Assembly (NCBI GenBank): GCA_043392685.1 | Contig: JBHZGM010000006.1 | Source: Metapseudomonas sp043392685 | GTDB taxonomy: Bacteria > Pseudomonadota > Gammaproteobacteria > Pseudomonadales > Pseudomonadaceae | Length of the DNA stretch: 64,000 nucleotides | Strand: one strand, 5' to 3' | In this document: one piece after another, positions 8,499 to 16,599 of the stretch | Numbering within the stretch: position 1 is the first letter of the stretch | Layout of the letters: each line of letters opens with the position of its first letter | Position numbers and translations under genes: made by a program | Notes under the pieces: model-generated | Database searches by the model: none | Told to the model about the DNA's origin: nothing | The model's input: only the letters and a program-made list of their open reading frames with translations

Positions 8499-9602
8499 TC
8501 AGTAATCGATGGACACGTCGCCCTTGGGAACGCTGCAGCAGGAGAGGATGTAGCCTTCGGCGACGTCTTCGTCGGTGATGCCGCCGTTGTGCTCCATCTC
8601 CACTTCGCCGGCGGTCTTCATCACCTTGCAGGTGCCGCAGATGCCCATGCCGCAGGCCTTGGGAATGTGCAGGCCGACCTTGGCGGCGGCCGAGTGCACG
8701 GTCTCGCCGGGAGCCACGCGGATGCTCTTGCCGGTTCCGGTGAACTCCACCAGGTTCATGGCGCCCGCCGGTACTTCGGCAGCGGCTTCGGCAGCCTCGG
8801 CGGCGTGCTCCTTCACTTCTTCGCGAATCTCCGGCGGGGTCGGGCCGAAGGCTTCTTCGTGATAGCGCTTCATGTCGAAGCCGGCAGCCTCCAGCAGGCG
8901 CCGGATCGCCGCCATGTAGGGCGTCGGGCCACAGCAGAAGATCTCGCGCTCCATGAAGTCGCTGGCGATCAGGTCGAGCATCGCGCGGTTCAGGTAGCCG
9001 CGATAGCCGGACCAGGTCTCGCCGATCTCGTACTTCTCGCAGATCAGGTGCAGCTTGAAGTTCTCGATACGCGAAGCCATGTGGCGCAGTTCGCGGTGGT
9101 AGATGATGTCCTTCGGCGTCCGTGCGCTGTGCACGAAGACCATGTCCACCGCGCCGTTGGTGTCGAAGAACCAGCGGGCCATGGACATCACCGGGGTGAT
9201 GCCGACACCGCCGGAGAGGAACAGCACCTTGTCCGCCGGGAAGTCGATGGCGTTGAACAGGCCCACCGGACCGTGCACCGGGATCACGTCACCTTCCTTC
9301 AGATTGTCGTGCAGCCAGTTGGAGACCTTGCCGCCAGGCACGCGCTTGATGGTCAGGGAGAAGCTGTAGGGCACCGACGGCGAGCTGGAGATGGTGTAGG
9401 AACGCATGATCGGCTGGCCGTCGATCTCCAGTTCCAGGGTCACGAACTGCCCCGGCTTGAAGAAGAACACCATCGGCTGGTCGGCCATGAAACAGAAGGT
9501 GCGCACATCCCAGGTTTCCTGGATCGCCTTGACGCAGCGAACCATGTGCCGGCCGTTGGTCCAGGTCTGGGTCGTGATGGGATTGAGGAAGTTATTGGTC
9601 AT
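8499..9602 (-). CDS. gbcB: glycine betaine monooxygenase, reductase subunit
   Basis: 367-residue NAD(P)H:ferredoxin oxidoreductase feeding electrons to GbcA. Domains in order: FAD-binding (RSYTISSSP near residue 78), NAD-binding (SGGVGITPVMSM near 140, CCGPTPYM), an Ala/Glu-rich linker (EEVKEHAAEAAEAAAE near 265) and a C-terminal plant-type [2Fe-2S] domain with CGMGICGTC and a distal Cys. Divergent from gbcA with a 362-bp shared promoter region. The family is established as the GbcB partner in N-demethylation of glycine betaine to dimethylglycine, releasing formaldehyde. Confidence 0.95.
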   Translation of the reverse strand: MTNNFLNPITTQTWTNGRHMVRCVKAIQETWDVRTFCFMADQPMVFFFKPGQFVTLELEIDGQPIMRSYTISSSPSVPYSFSLTIKRVPGGKVSNWLHDNLKEGDVIPVHGPVGLFNAIDFPADKVLFLSGGVGITPVMSMARWFFDTNGAVDMVFVHSARTPKDIIYHRELRHMASRIENFKLHLICEKYEIGETWSGYRGYLNRAMLDLIASDFMEREIFCCGPTPYMAAIRRLLEAAGFDMKRYHEEAFGPTPPEIREEVKEHAAEAAEAAAEVPAGAMNLVEFTGTGKSIRVAPGETVHSAAAKVGLHIPKACGMGICGTCKVMKTAGEVEMEHNGGITDEDVAEGYILSCCSVPKGDVSIDY

Positions 9603-9964
9603 GACGCTGCTCCGCCCATGGCCGGAAATCGGCCTATTGCGACGGATTGTGAATAACGCAAAAACGGCCCATTTACCTGTCTGCGACATTCACATGCTCA
9701 TCGCGACCTGCCAGCAACCATCGGGCCTCGCGCGTCGGAAACGGATGCCCCCATGTCGCCCATGGACAAGGTCGTACCTCCCAGCGCCAGCACACTCATT
9801 TCCAGCCGAACCAAAAGGCTTTTGAGCGAACCACCCTCGCACCCGCAGCAGGGCAGCCATTCGGCAGGCGAAAAACGAGGGCAGGTCACGCCGCCTTGCG
9901 TGACAACCAAAACAGCCACTATTTGCGGCGGTCGCCAGCGCGACCTGCCATTGAGGAGTTACCG
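9603..9964. promoter_or_regulatory. gbcB-gbcA divergent promoter region
   Basis: 362 bp separate the two divergent start codons. In P. aeruginosa this pair is activated by the AraC-type regulator GbdR, encoded here at 42778-43881, so GbdR sites are expected in this interval. I could not define one with confidence by eye. No gene is seen in it. Confidence 0.5.
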
Positions 9965-11254
9965 ATGGACGTCACTTCCACCCTGAGCCTGGGCGATCCG
10001 CTTCAACCCGCACGCAAGGCCACGGCCGAAATGCTCCGCGAACGCGACCACAGCTTCTCCCTGCCGCAGCCGTTCTACAACGACGAGCGCCTGTTCCAGA
10101 TCGACATGCAGGAGATCTTCCACAAGGAATGGCTGATCGCCGGCATGACCTGCGAGATCCCCGCCAAGGGCAGTTACCTGACCCTGCAGGTGGGAGACAA
10201 CCCGATCATCGTCCTCCGTGGCAGCGAGGGTCAGATCCACGCCTTTCACAACGTCTGCCGCCACCGTGGCTCGCGCCTGTGCGTCAGCGACAAGGGCAAA
10301 GTCGCCAAACTGGTCTGCCCATACCACCAGTGGACCTACGAACTCGACGGCCGCCTGCTGTTCGCCGGCACCGAAATGGGCGCCGACTTCGACATGAAGG
10401 AATACGGCCTCAAGCCCGTGCACGTGAAGAGCGCCGGCGGCTACATCTTCATCAACCTGTCGGAAAACCCGCCAGCCATCGACGACTTCCTCTCCACCCT
10501 GGCCCATTACATGGAGCCGTACGACATGGAGAACACCAAGGTGGCCGTGCAGACCACCATCAGGGAAGCGGCCAACTGGAAACTGGTGATCGAGAACAAC
10601 CGCGAGTGCTACCACTGCAGCGGTTCGCACCCGGAACTGCTCAATACCCTGCTGGAATGGGACGACGTCACCGACCCGCGCGCCAGCCAGGCGTTCAAGG
10701 ATCAGGTCGCCGCCTGCACCAAGGCCTGGGAAGAAGAGAAGATCCCCTACGCCCACGCCAGCTTCGGCCTGCGCAACCGTATCGTCCGCATGCCGCTGCT
10801 CGAAGGCACCGTATCCATGACCATGGACGGCAAGCAGGGCTGCAAGAAACTCATGGGCCGCATCCAGAACCCGGACCTGGGCTCCATGCGCATCCTCCAC
10901 CTGCCGCACTCCTGGAACCACTGCATGGGCGACCACATGATCGTCTTCACCGTGTGGCCCATCAGCGCCCAGGAAACCGTGGTCACCACCAAGTGGCTGG
11001 TCCACAAGGATGCCGTGGAAGGCGTGGACTACGACGTGGACCGCCTGCGCGAAGTCTGGGACGCCACCAACGACCAGGACCGTCGCCTGGCCGAAGAGAA
11101 CCAGCGCGGCATCAACTCCACCGCCTACCAGCCGGGCCCTTACTCCAAGACCTACGAGTTCGGCGTGATCAACTTCCTCGACTGGTACAGCGAACGCATG
11201 CTCAACAACCTGGGCGACACCCCGGCCACCAAGCTGCGCCAGGTCAACGAGTAA
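9965..11254 (+). CDS. gbcA: glycine betaine monooxygenase, Rieske oxygenase subunit
   Basis: 429-residue Rieske non-haem iron oxygenase that demethylates glycine betaine to dimethylglycine. The Rieske [2Fe-2S] ligands are Cys98-x-His100 and Cys118-x2-His121 (CRHRG and CPYHQW). The catalytic iron site is the NNRECYHCSGSHPE block, with likely ligands His217 and His222. The start MDVTSTLSLG is chosen for GAGGAG 6 nt upstream of the ATG. It is followed by a hairpin, a 29-codon ORF and a strong terminator, so the transcript probably ends near 11460. Confidence 0.95.
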   Translation: MDVTSTLSLGDPLQPARKATAEMLRERDHSFSLPQPFYNDERLFQIDMQEIFHKEWLIAGMTCEIPAKGSYLTLQVGDNPIIVLRGSEGQIHAFHNVCRHRGSRLCVSDKGKVAKLVCPYHQWTYELDGRLLFAGTEMGADFDMKEYGLKPVHVKSAGGYIFINLSENPPAIDDFLSTLAHYMEPYDMENTKVAVQTTIREAANWKLVIENNRECYHCSGSHPELLNTLLEWDDVTDPRASQAFKDQVAACTKAWEEEKIPYAHASFGLRNRIVRMPLLEGTVSMTMDGKQGCKKLMGRIQNPDLGSMRILHLPHSWNHCMGDHMIVFTVWPISAQETVVTTKWLVHKDAVEGVDYDVDRLREVWDATNDQDRRLAEENQRGINSTAYQPGPYSKTYEFGVINFLDWYSERMLNNLGDTPATKLRQVNE

Positions 11255-11266
11255 CACCGCCAAAGA

Positions 11267-11300
11267 GCCCGGCGAGGCGGCTATCGCAGTCTCGCCGGGC
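11267..11300 (+). promoter_or_regulatory. Intercistronic hairpin after gbcA
   Basis: Perfect 10-bp inverted repeat GCCCGGCGAG/CTCGCCGGGC with a 14-nt loop, 12 nt after the gbcA stop and directly before the Shine-Dalgarno of the 29-codon ORF. There is no U-tract, so it is more likely an RNA-stabilising or translation-modulating element than a terminator. Confidence 0.6.
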
Positions 11301-11312
11301 GGAGGAACCGCC

Positions 11313-11402
11313 ATGTCCGCATGCCTCGGCTTCGCCATCCTCCTGACGTTCTATGGACTGGCTTCGAGCCTGCTCAAGGCCTGGTCCGACCGCTCACACT
11401 GA
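11313..11402 (+). CDS. 29-aa putative membrane microprotein
   Basis: ATG at 11313 sits 7 nt behind a near-perfect Shine-Dalgarno (GGCGGAGGA). The 29 codons end at TGA 11400-11402. The peptide begins MSACLGFAILLTFYGLASSL and continues LKAWSDRSH: one hydrophobic helix of about 18 residues with a positively charged tail, the shape of a single-pass inner-membrane microprotein. It lies between gbcA and the terminator at 11425-11462, so it should be made with GbcA. I do not recognise a family; conservation would have to decide whether it is real. Confidence 0.5.
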   Translation: MSACLGFAILLTFYGLASSLLKAWSDRSH

Positions 11403-11424
11403 GGTCCCTCGCGGACCACCCTCA

Positions 11425-11462
11425 CCCTCGTCGGGATGTCGGCCCCGACGGGGGATTTTTTT
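11425..11462 (+). terminator. Rho-independent terminator of the gbcA unit
   Basis: Stem CGTCGGG/CCCGACG extended by CCC/GGG, followed by seven T residues (11456-11462). It lies 23 nt after the stop of the 29-codon ORF and before the pilus cluster. Confidence 0.85.
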
Positions 11463-11561
11463 GCCTTGCCGCCGCCCAAGACCAAGGGCGGAACAAGAAA
11501 GGTTCCTCAGGCCCGCTCAGGAAAATCCTCCAGCATCGTCTTTTTCCACGAGAAGATTTGC

Positions 11562-11575
11562 GTAGGAGTTTTCCT
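11562..11575. promoter_or_regulatory. RcsB-like palindrome upstream of the pilus cluster
   Basis: TAGGAGTTTTCCTA: TAGGA and TCCTA arms around a 4-bp centre, 172 bp before the first pilus gene. It shares 11 of 14 bases with TAGGAAAGTTCCTA at 22779-22792, in the promoter region of the kinase/regulator pair. It resembles the RcsB-box pattern as I remember it; the local NarL/RcsB-type regulators are candidate binders. Confidence 0.45.
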
Positions 11576-11747
11576 ATGCTTCCGAGAATGAGGCCAGCCG
11601 CACATATTGCATCGGATTGTTCCGAAAAGTGCGCAGCCGCTTCTGGTACAACCTCAATTCCTACAGAAAATTCGGAATGCTTGGCACATAGCAAGTAAGA
11701 GCTATCTGATTTTTACTGATTTCACGCCTACTCAGGAGTGTCCAATC

Positions 11748-12068
11748 ATGATCAGAAATCTCATAGCTACCGCACTTGTGCTGAGCATCTTCTCGACAAT
11801 GTCCCTCGCCAACGAAGCGAAGACGGCTCACGGCGTGATTCAGTTTGTAGGAAGTATCTCCAGAGGACCGTGCGAACTTTCTACCACCGACTGGTACCAG
11901 CATGCCGGCCGCCTCGAGGGCATCAGTCCGAGCCATGCCGGCCCCGTCCAGGTTTCGGGCAACGACTGCGCCGGCATCGCCGATACGTCCTCCATCCATG
12001 CCTATGAAGTCACAGCAGCCTCCAGCACCACACCTCAGGGAAAAGTGGTCGTCGTCACCTTCAACTGA
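11748..12068 (+). CDS. mini fimbrial-subunit-like secreted protein
   Basis: 106 residues: signal peptide (MIRNLIATALVLSIFSTMSL, cleavage near residue 22) then ~84 mature residues. GVIQFVGSISRGPCEL resembles the N-terminal donor-strand region and first Cys of type 1-like pilins; the second Cys is in GNDCAG, and the end KVVVVTFN resembles a pilin C-terminal strand. It is about half the usual pilin length (about 150-180), so it could be a minor subunit, a pilus terminator or a degenerate copy. Good ribosome-binding site (CAGGAG, 9 nt before ATG). First gene of the chaperone-usher cluster. Confidence 0.7.
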   Translation: MIRNLIATALVLSIFSTMSLANEAKTAHGVIQFVGSISRGPCELSTTDWYQHAGRLEGISPSHAGPVQVSGNDCAGIADTSSIHAYEVTAASSTTPQGKVVVVTFN

Positions 12069-12111
12069 AACGGGAACCGGGCGCCCTATCTGAAAGCGCT
12101 CGAATCGCAAA

Positions 12112-12136
12112 CACGGATCGTCCTTGACGATCCGTG
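12112..12136. promoter_or_regulatory. Perfect 11-bp hairpin after the mini-subunit gene
   Basis: CACGGATCGTC, CTT loop, GACGATCCGTG, 43 bp after the mini-subunit stop. No T-tract follows, so it may be an RNA-processing or stability element or a weak terminator separating the two subunit genes. Confidence 0.55.
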
Positions 12137-12513
12137 AACACATCCGGCGATGGGCTCTTCCGCAAAAGCGGCTGGATTCGATTGCCCCGATGCGACCGAG
12201 AGAGCGACTCCAGCGCTCTGGCGCCGCTCGCGCCGACCGTTCCAGCCAGGTATCGCGACGGCGCGCCTGGCTGAGCGCGGCGTCACCTCTGCCTCCTCCC
12301 TTGATAAAGGGCCTCTCGGAAGCAATTTCTGGACGACCCGAACACCCTCGATTCCTGGTACGGAGGCAGCGCCCGGAATCCGGCTACCGGCCTGTTCGGC
12401 CATTCCTTACAAAAGTGTGAACTACGTCTGATATTCCAAAAAATCATGAATCGCTATCGTAGCCGGGCATTTCGATGCAACACATTTCGTGATCAATTTA
12501 TTTGGAGTAACAC
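12137..12513. other. Intergenic gap before the major pilin gene
   Basis: 377 bp. An open frame crosses 12150-12431 but has no ribosome-binding site or recognisable domain, and other frames are similarly open; I do not call a gene. The last ~80 bp are more AT-rich and likely hold the pilin promoter. Confidence 0.5.
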
Positions 12514-13089
12514 ATGAAAAAGCTCTCCCTGGCGTTCCTCGCGATGTCCGTCATCGCCGCTAGCGGTTCCGCCTTCGCTGACCCCACCCCAGCTGGTAAA
12601 GGCCAGATCAACTTCACCGGCTACATCAACAACGATGCCTGCTCGGTAGAGGGTGCCGCTGGTAAGGACAAGGCCATCATGGTCGATATGGGCAACATGT
12701 CCATCAAGGACCTCGGCACCGATACCGCCCCGACCGCCGGCCGAGTCGCAGCCAGCGACATCAACCTGAACCTCAACTGCAACCAGGGCACCAAGGTTTC
12801 CATGAAGTTCGAAGCCGCAAAAGGCGGTTCCGGCGTGGTCGAGGGCAAGAAGGTGCTGGCCCTGAACCCGGGCGTCAATTCCGCCAAGGGCATCGGCATT
12901 GCCATCATGGACAGCAATGGCCAGGTCATCGACCTGAACACGCCCGAAACCGCCAAGATCACGAGCGCACTGAACGGTGGGGACGCCACCCTGACCTTCG
13001 CCGCCGCCTACGTCACCACTGGCGACCCGAAAACCGCCACTCCCGGTGACGGTAACGCAACCCTGCCGTTCACCCTCGAGTACGAATAA
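12514..13089 (+). CDS. type 1-like (chaperone-usher) major pilin subunit
   Basis: 191 residues. Signal peptide MKKLSLAFLAMSVIAASGSA, cleavage after AFA near residue 23. The mature protein has the pilin plan: donor-strand segment GKGQINFTGYINNDAC, a two-Cys disulfide (NNDAC and LNLNCNQG), and a C-terminal beta-strand ending ATLPFTLEYE. Exported by Sec, captured by the chaperone and polymerised through the usher by donor-strand exchange. TTGGAG lies 6 nt before the ATG. Fits Cup-type fimbriae of Pseudomonas; the exact Cup class is not determinable by eye. Confidence 0.9.
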   Translation: MKKLSLAFLAMSVIAASGSAFADPTPAGKGQINFTGYINNDACSVEGAAGKDKAIMVDMGNMSIKDLGTDTAPTAGRVAASDINLNLNCNQGTKVSMKFEAAKGGSGVVEGKKVLALNPGVNSAKGIGIAIMDSNGQVIDLNTPETAKITSALNGGDATLTFAAAYVTTGDPKTATPGDGNATLPFTLEYE

Positions 13090-13163
13090 GCAGGAACGGC
13101 ATCCTTGAAGCCTGGCGGGGCCATCCGGCCTCGCCACTTCCCTGGTACCTGATGGTAATCCCT

Positions 13164-13895
13164 ATGCTCCGTCGCACGATCTCCACTTGCCTGGGCGCCT
13201 TCTGCCTGGTGCTGGCTTCCCACGCCTCCGCGGGAATCTCTCTCAACGCCACCCGTATCGTTTTCAAGAGCCCCAACAAAGAGGCCACCATCACAGTTCG
13301 CAACACTGGAAAGGACGTGCTTGTTCAGTCCTGGATCGACAGCGACAAGGATTTGGACGCGCCACCACCTTTTGCCGTGACGCCTCCGCTGGCGCGCGTA
13401 CCGGCGAACGAACAACAGCTGCTGCGTATTCTCTACGAAGGCAGCGGCATGCCCACCGACCGGGAGTCGGTGCTATGGCTCAACGTCCAGGAAATTCCCC
13501 AGACCAGCGAAGGCCAGAACGTCCTGCAGCTGGCCGTACGCCAGCGAATCAAGATGTTCTTCCGTCCGGAGGGGCTGACGGCCGAGGCCCACCTCGCACC
13601 GGAAGAACTGCAATGGCAGCTCGCGCGCCATGGCGGCAAGACGGAACTGAAGCTGCGAAACCCGAGCAAGTTCCACGTCTCCATGGGCGACGTGAAGCTG
13701 GGCACGACGGTGGTCATCGACTCCACCATGATCGCCCCCGGCGAAGAGCGGACATTCAGTGTCCCGGACCTGCCGTCTGCGAAAACCGTTGATCTGACCT
13801 TCTCCTGCATCAACGACTACGGAGCCCAGGTGCCCTACTCCGTAACCCTTTCCGTCGGGAGTCCCGCTGGAGCCACAGCAAAGCGGTCCAGCTGA
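13164..13895 (+). CDS. periplasmic fimbrial chaperone (PapD/CupB family)
   Basis: 243 residues from ATG 13164 (an in-frame ATG at 13152 is the alternative; neither has a strong ribosome-binding site). Signal peptide ends ASHASA. Two Ig-like domains follow: the N-terminal one has the G1-strand hydrophobic run (NVLQLAVRQRIKMFFRP) and the pilus-chaperone block DAPPPFAVTPPLARVPANE; the C-terminal one spans about 145-235. It donates a strand to fold pilin subunits in the periplasm. Only one chaperone is present, whereas many Pseudomonas Cup clusters encode two. Confidence 0.9.
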   Translation: MLRRTISTCLGAFCLVLASHASAGISLNATRIVFKSPNKEATITVRNTGKDVLVQSWIDSDKDLDAPPPFAVTPPLARVPANEQQLLRILYEGSGMPTDRESVLWLNVQEIPQTSEGQNVLQLAVRQRIKMFFRPEGLTAEAHLAPEELQWQLARHGGKTELKLRNPSKFHVSMGDVKLGTTVVIDSTMIAPGEERTFSVPDLPSAKTVDLTFSCINDYGAQVPYSVTLSVGSPAGATAKRSS

Positions 13896-13923
13896 GCTCC
13901 GTAACGAGTTCTACCCTCAACCT

Positions 13924-13992
13924 CCGGCTCACCTCCGGCGGGTGCTGAACGCTCCCGCATGGCACCCTCATTCCTGAGGGGAGGTGAGCCGG
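13924..13992. promoter_or_regulatory. Long inverted repeat between chaperone and usher genes
   Basis: Perfect 13-bp arms CCGGCTCACCTCC (13924-13936) and GGAGGTGAGCCGG (13980-13992), 43 bp apart. Nested inner complementarity (GCGGG/CCCGC, GGTGC/GGCACC) suggests a branched RNA. It ends 21 nt before the usher ATG, whose own ribosome-binding site is weak, so it may limit usher translation. Confidence 0.5.
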
Positions 13993-14013
13993 GCAGCTCG
14001 CAGGCAGTGAGAA

Positions 14014-16587
14014 ATGAGCAATTGGCCCAGCCACATCGAGGGACTGTGCACTCGGTTGCCCGCGGACAACCGAGGGGCGCGTCCTCTGGTTCACCGCAGC
14101 AAACTCGCGCTAGCCATTTCCCTGGCTCTCCCTTCGATGGCTCTGCATGCCAAGTCCCCCGAACCGTTGCCGGCGGACGCCCTCCAGGTCGCCTCGTTCA
14201 ACACGACCTTCCTCAAAGGTGCGCCGTCCGCCGTTGACCTGCAGTCGCTGCTGCAGGCGAATAGCGTCGTGCCTGGCAACTACCGGGTGGACCTTTACAG
14301 CAACGAGGTTCTGGTCGGGCGCAAGGACATCGACTTTATTCGCAATCAGCAGACGGGCAACGTCGAACCCTGCCTGAATATCGAGCTGCTCCATCTGCTG
14401 GGCATCGACCTGGCAAAGCTGGTGGAACAGGGCGTGCTCGATCCCGACGGGGCCGACACCTGTTACGACCTGCCGACCCTGATCGACCAGGCCACGCTGC
14501 GCTACGACTCGACCCGCCTGCGCCTGTACGCCAGCATTCCGCAGATCGCGATGCTCAAGGGCCGACGCGGCTACGTTGACCCGGCACTGTGGGACAACGG
14601 TGTCTCGGCCGCCTTCATCAACTACCAGTTCAACACCAACCGGAACCGGGACGACTACGGCCGACGGACATTCAACAACCTGGGCCTGCGCAACGGGATC
14701 AACCTGGGTGCCTGGCGCCTGCGCAACGAGTCGAACTACCGGACGGGCACAGGCCAGCCAAGCAGCTTCACCAGCAACCGCACTTATCTGGAGCGCGACG
14801 TCACCAGCCTCAAGGGGCGGCTCACCCTGGGCGAGATCTACTCCGATGCCCACCTGTTCGACAGCGTGCGCTACCGCGGCATCAAGCTGGCCACCGACGA
14901 GGCGATGAGGGCGGATAGCGAGCGCGGCTACGCGCCGGTCATCCGCGGCGTTGCGGAAACCAACGCCACCGTGGAGATTCGCCAGAACGACTACATCCTC
15001 TACTCCACCACCGTGGCGCCGGGGCCGTTCGAGATCAACGACATCTACCCCACCGGTTCCAACGGCGACCTGGAGATCACCATCATCGAGGCCGACGGGC
15101 GTCGGCGCGTAAGCCTGCAGGCTTTTTCGAGCCTGCCGACCATGGTCCGCGAAGGCCAGCTGAACTACAGCCTTTCTGCAGGCGAGTTCAACAGCAACGG
15201 CGACGACCTCAAAAAACCGGCATTCGTGAGTGCGACCGCTGCCTATGGCCTCAGCAGCAACCTGACGGCCATTGCTGGCACCCAGGCCACCCAGGACTTC
15301 AATGCCGTATCGCTCGGTGCCGGGCGAAATACCCCGATCGGTGCCGTTTCGGTCGACGTTACCCACTCGAACAGCCGGATTCGCGGGCTCTCCGCCCGAG
15401 GCAACAGCCTGCGTGCGCTGTACTCGAAAACCTTCACCGGCACCGATACCAGCTTCACCCTGGCAGCCTATCGCTACTCCACCGAGGGCTACCGGACACT
15501 CTCCGACCATGTTCAAGAACTCTCCCTGGGCGTGCCGAGCACCAGCGGCCGCTCGAAGATCCGTACCGACCTGACCGTCAACCAGACGCTTGGCCAACGC
15601 AAGTACGGCAGCCTCTACATCAGTGCCAGTGACGAGCGTTACTGGGATCGGGGCGGTTCGCGCAGCCTTTCCGCCGGCTACTCCAATGGCTGGCGCGACG
15701 TCAGCTACAACTTCAGCGTGAGCCAGACCCGCAACATCGGTACCACCGGCCCGTCGAATGACGACACCCAGATAAACCTGTCCGTGTCCTTCCCGCTGGG
15801 CTCGCGGCCACGGGCGCCACGCGCATACCTCTCGAATAGCCACAATGACAACGGCGACAACACGCAGCTCGGCGTACACGGCTATCTGACCGAAGACGGT
15901 GATACCTCCTACTCGGTGCAAGGCAGCCGGAGCAGCAATGGGGGCAACTCGGCTTCGGTCAACCTGAACAGCCGCACTTCGCTGGCGGAAGTCGGCCTTG
16001 GCTACAGCAAGGGGCGCGGCTACACGTCGGAGAACCTCACCCTGTCCGGCTCCGTCGTCGCCCACGCTGGCGGCATCAACCTTGGCCAACCGCTGGGTGA
16101 AACCTTCGCACTGGTGGAAGTGCCAGAAATCTCGGGCGTCGGCGTCAGCAACTTCAGCGGAGTCAGCACCGGATACAACGGCTACGCCGTGGTACCAAAC
16201 GCCCAGCCCTACCGGACCAACTGGATCACCCTGGACACACGCAATCTCGGCGGCGATATCGAGATCGACAATGCCACGCAGCAGATCGTGCCGCGCCGTG
16301 GCGCGGTGGTATTGGCCAGATTCCAGGGTTCGAAAGGGTATCGGGTCCAGTTCGAGCTGTTCGACAGCCAGGGCCAACCCATCCCATTCGGTGCTTCGCT
16401 GGAAGATGCCAACGGCAAGCAACTCGCCATCTCCGACCCAAGCGGCAGGGCTCTGGCCCTGGTCGAAGAGGAACAGGCCACGCTGACCATCAAGTGGAGC
16501 GGCAAGCAATGTTCCGCCGCCTACGCGCTACCGCCGCAGGATAAATCCAGCAACTACCAACGCTATCGCCTCAACTGCCAGGGCTGA
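14014..16587 (+). CDS. outer-membrane fimbrial usher (FimD/CupC family)
   Basis: 857 residues, typical for ushers. A cytoplasmic-looking leader of ~30 residues precedes the signal peptide core (SKLALAISLALPSMALHA, cleavage near 46). An N-terminal periplasmic domain (FNTTFLKGAPSAVDLQ), a ~24-strand beta-barrel with plug (YPTGSNGDLEITIIEADGR) and C-terminal domains with the two-Cys end (KQCSAAY and LNC) follow. It secretes and assembles chaperone-subunit complexes. ATG 14014 is the first possible start (a stop codon lies at 14008). Convergent with the next gene, 12 bp away. Confidence 0.93.
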   Translation: MSNWPSHIEGLCTRLPADNRGARPLVHRSKLALAISLALPSMALHAKSPEPLPADALQVASFNTTFLKGAPSAVDLQSLLQANSVVPGNYRVDLYSNEVLVGRKDIDFIRNQQTGNVEPCLNIELLHLLGIDLAKLVEQGVLDPDGADTCYDLPTLIDQATLRYDSTRLRLYASIPQIAMLKGRRGYVDPALWDNGVSAAFINYQFNTNRNRDDYGRRTFNNLGLRNGINLGAWRLRNESNYRTGTGQPSSFTSNRTYLERDVTSLKGRLTLGEIYSDAHLFDSVRYRGIKLATDEAMRADSERGYAPVIRGVAETNATVEIRQNDYILYSTTVAPGPFEINDIYPTGSNGDLEITIIEADGRRRVSLQAFSSLPTMVREGQLNYSLSAGEFNSNGDDLKKPAFVSATAAYGLSSNLTAIAGTQATQDFNAVSLGAGRNTPIGAVSVDVTHSNSRIRGLSARGNSLRALYSKTFTGTDTSFTLAAYRYSTEGYRTLSDHVQELSLGVPSTSGRSKIRTDLTVNQTLGQRKYGSLYISASDERYWDRGGSRSLSAGYSNGWRDVSYNFSVSQTRNIGTTGPSNDDTQINLSVSFPLGSRPRAPRAYLSNSHNDNGDNTQLGVHGYLTEDGDTSYSVQGSRSSNGGNSASVNLNSRTSLAEVGLGYSKGRGYTSENLTLSGSVVAHAGGINLGQPLGETFALVEVPEISGVGVSNFSGVSTGYNGYAVVPNAQPYRTNWITLDTRNLGGDIEIDNATQQIVPRRGAVVLARFQGSKGYRVQFELFDSQGQPIPFGASLEDANGKQLAISDPSGRALALVEEEQATLTIKWSGKQCSAAYALPPQDKSSNYQRYRLNCQG

Positions 16588-16599
16588 CCGGACGAACAG

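Noticed and set aside
9603..9964. GbdR binding site in the gbcB-gbcA spacer
   Set aside because: A site is expected from P. aeruginosa work, but I could not identify a repeat shared with the other GbdR-linked promoters well enough to place it.
12150..12431. Open frame of ~94 codons between the two pilin genes
   Set aside because: No Shine-Dalgarno, no recognisable domain, composition not distinctive, and all neighbouring frames are also fairly open.
14110..16509. Long antisense open frame (799 codons) opposite the usher gene
   Set aside because: Mirror frame of a GC-rich coding sequence; no ribosome-binding site or domain. Similar shadows at 20709-22652, 29015-30805 and 35141-36664 were dropped for the same reason.
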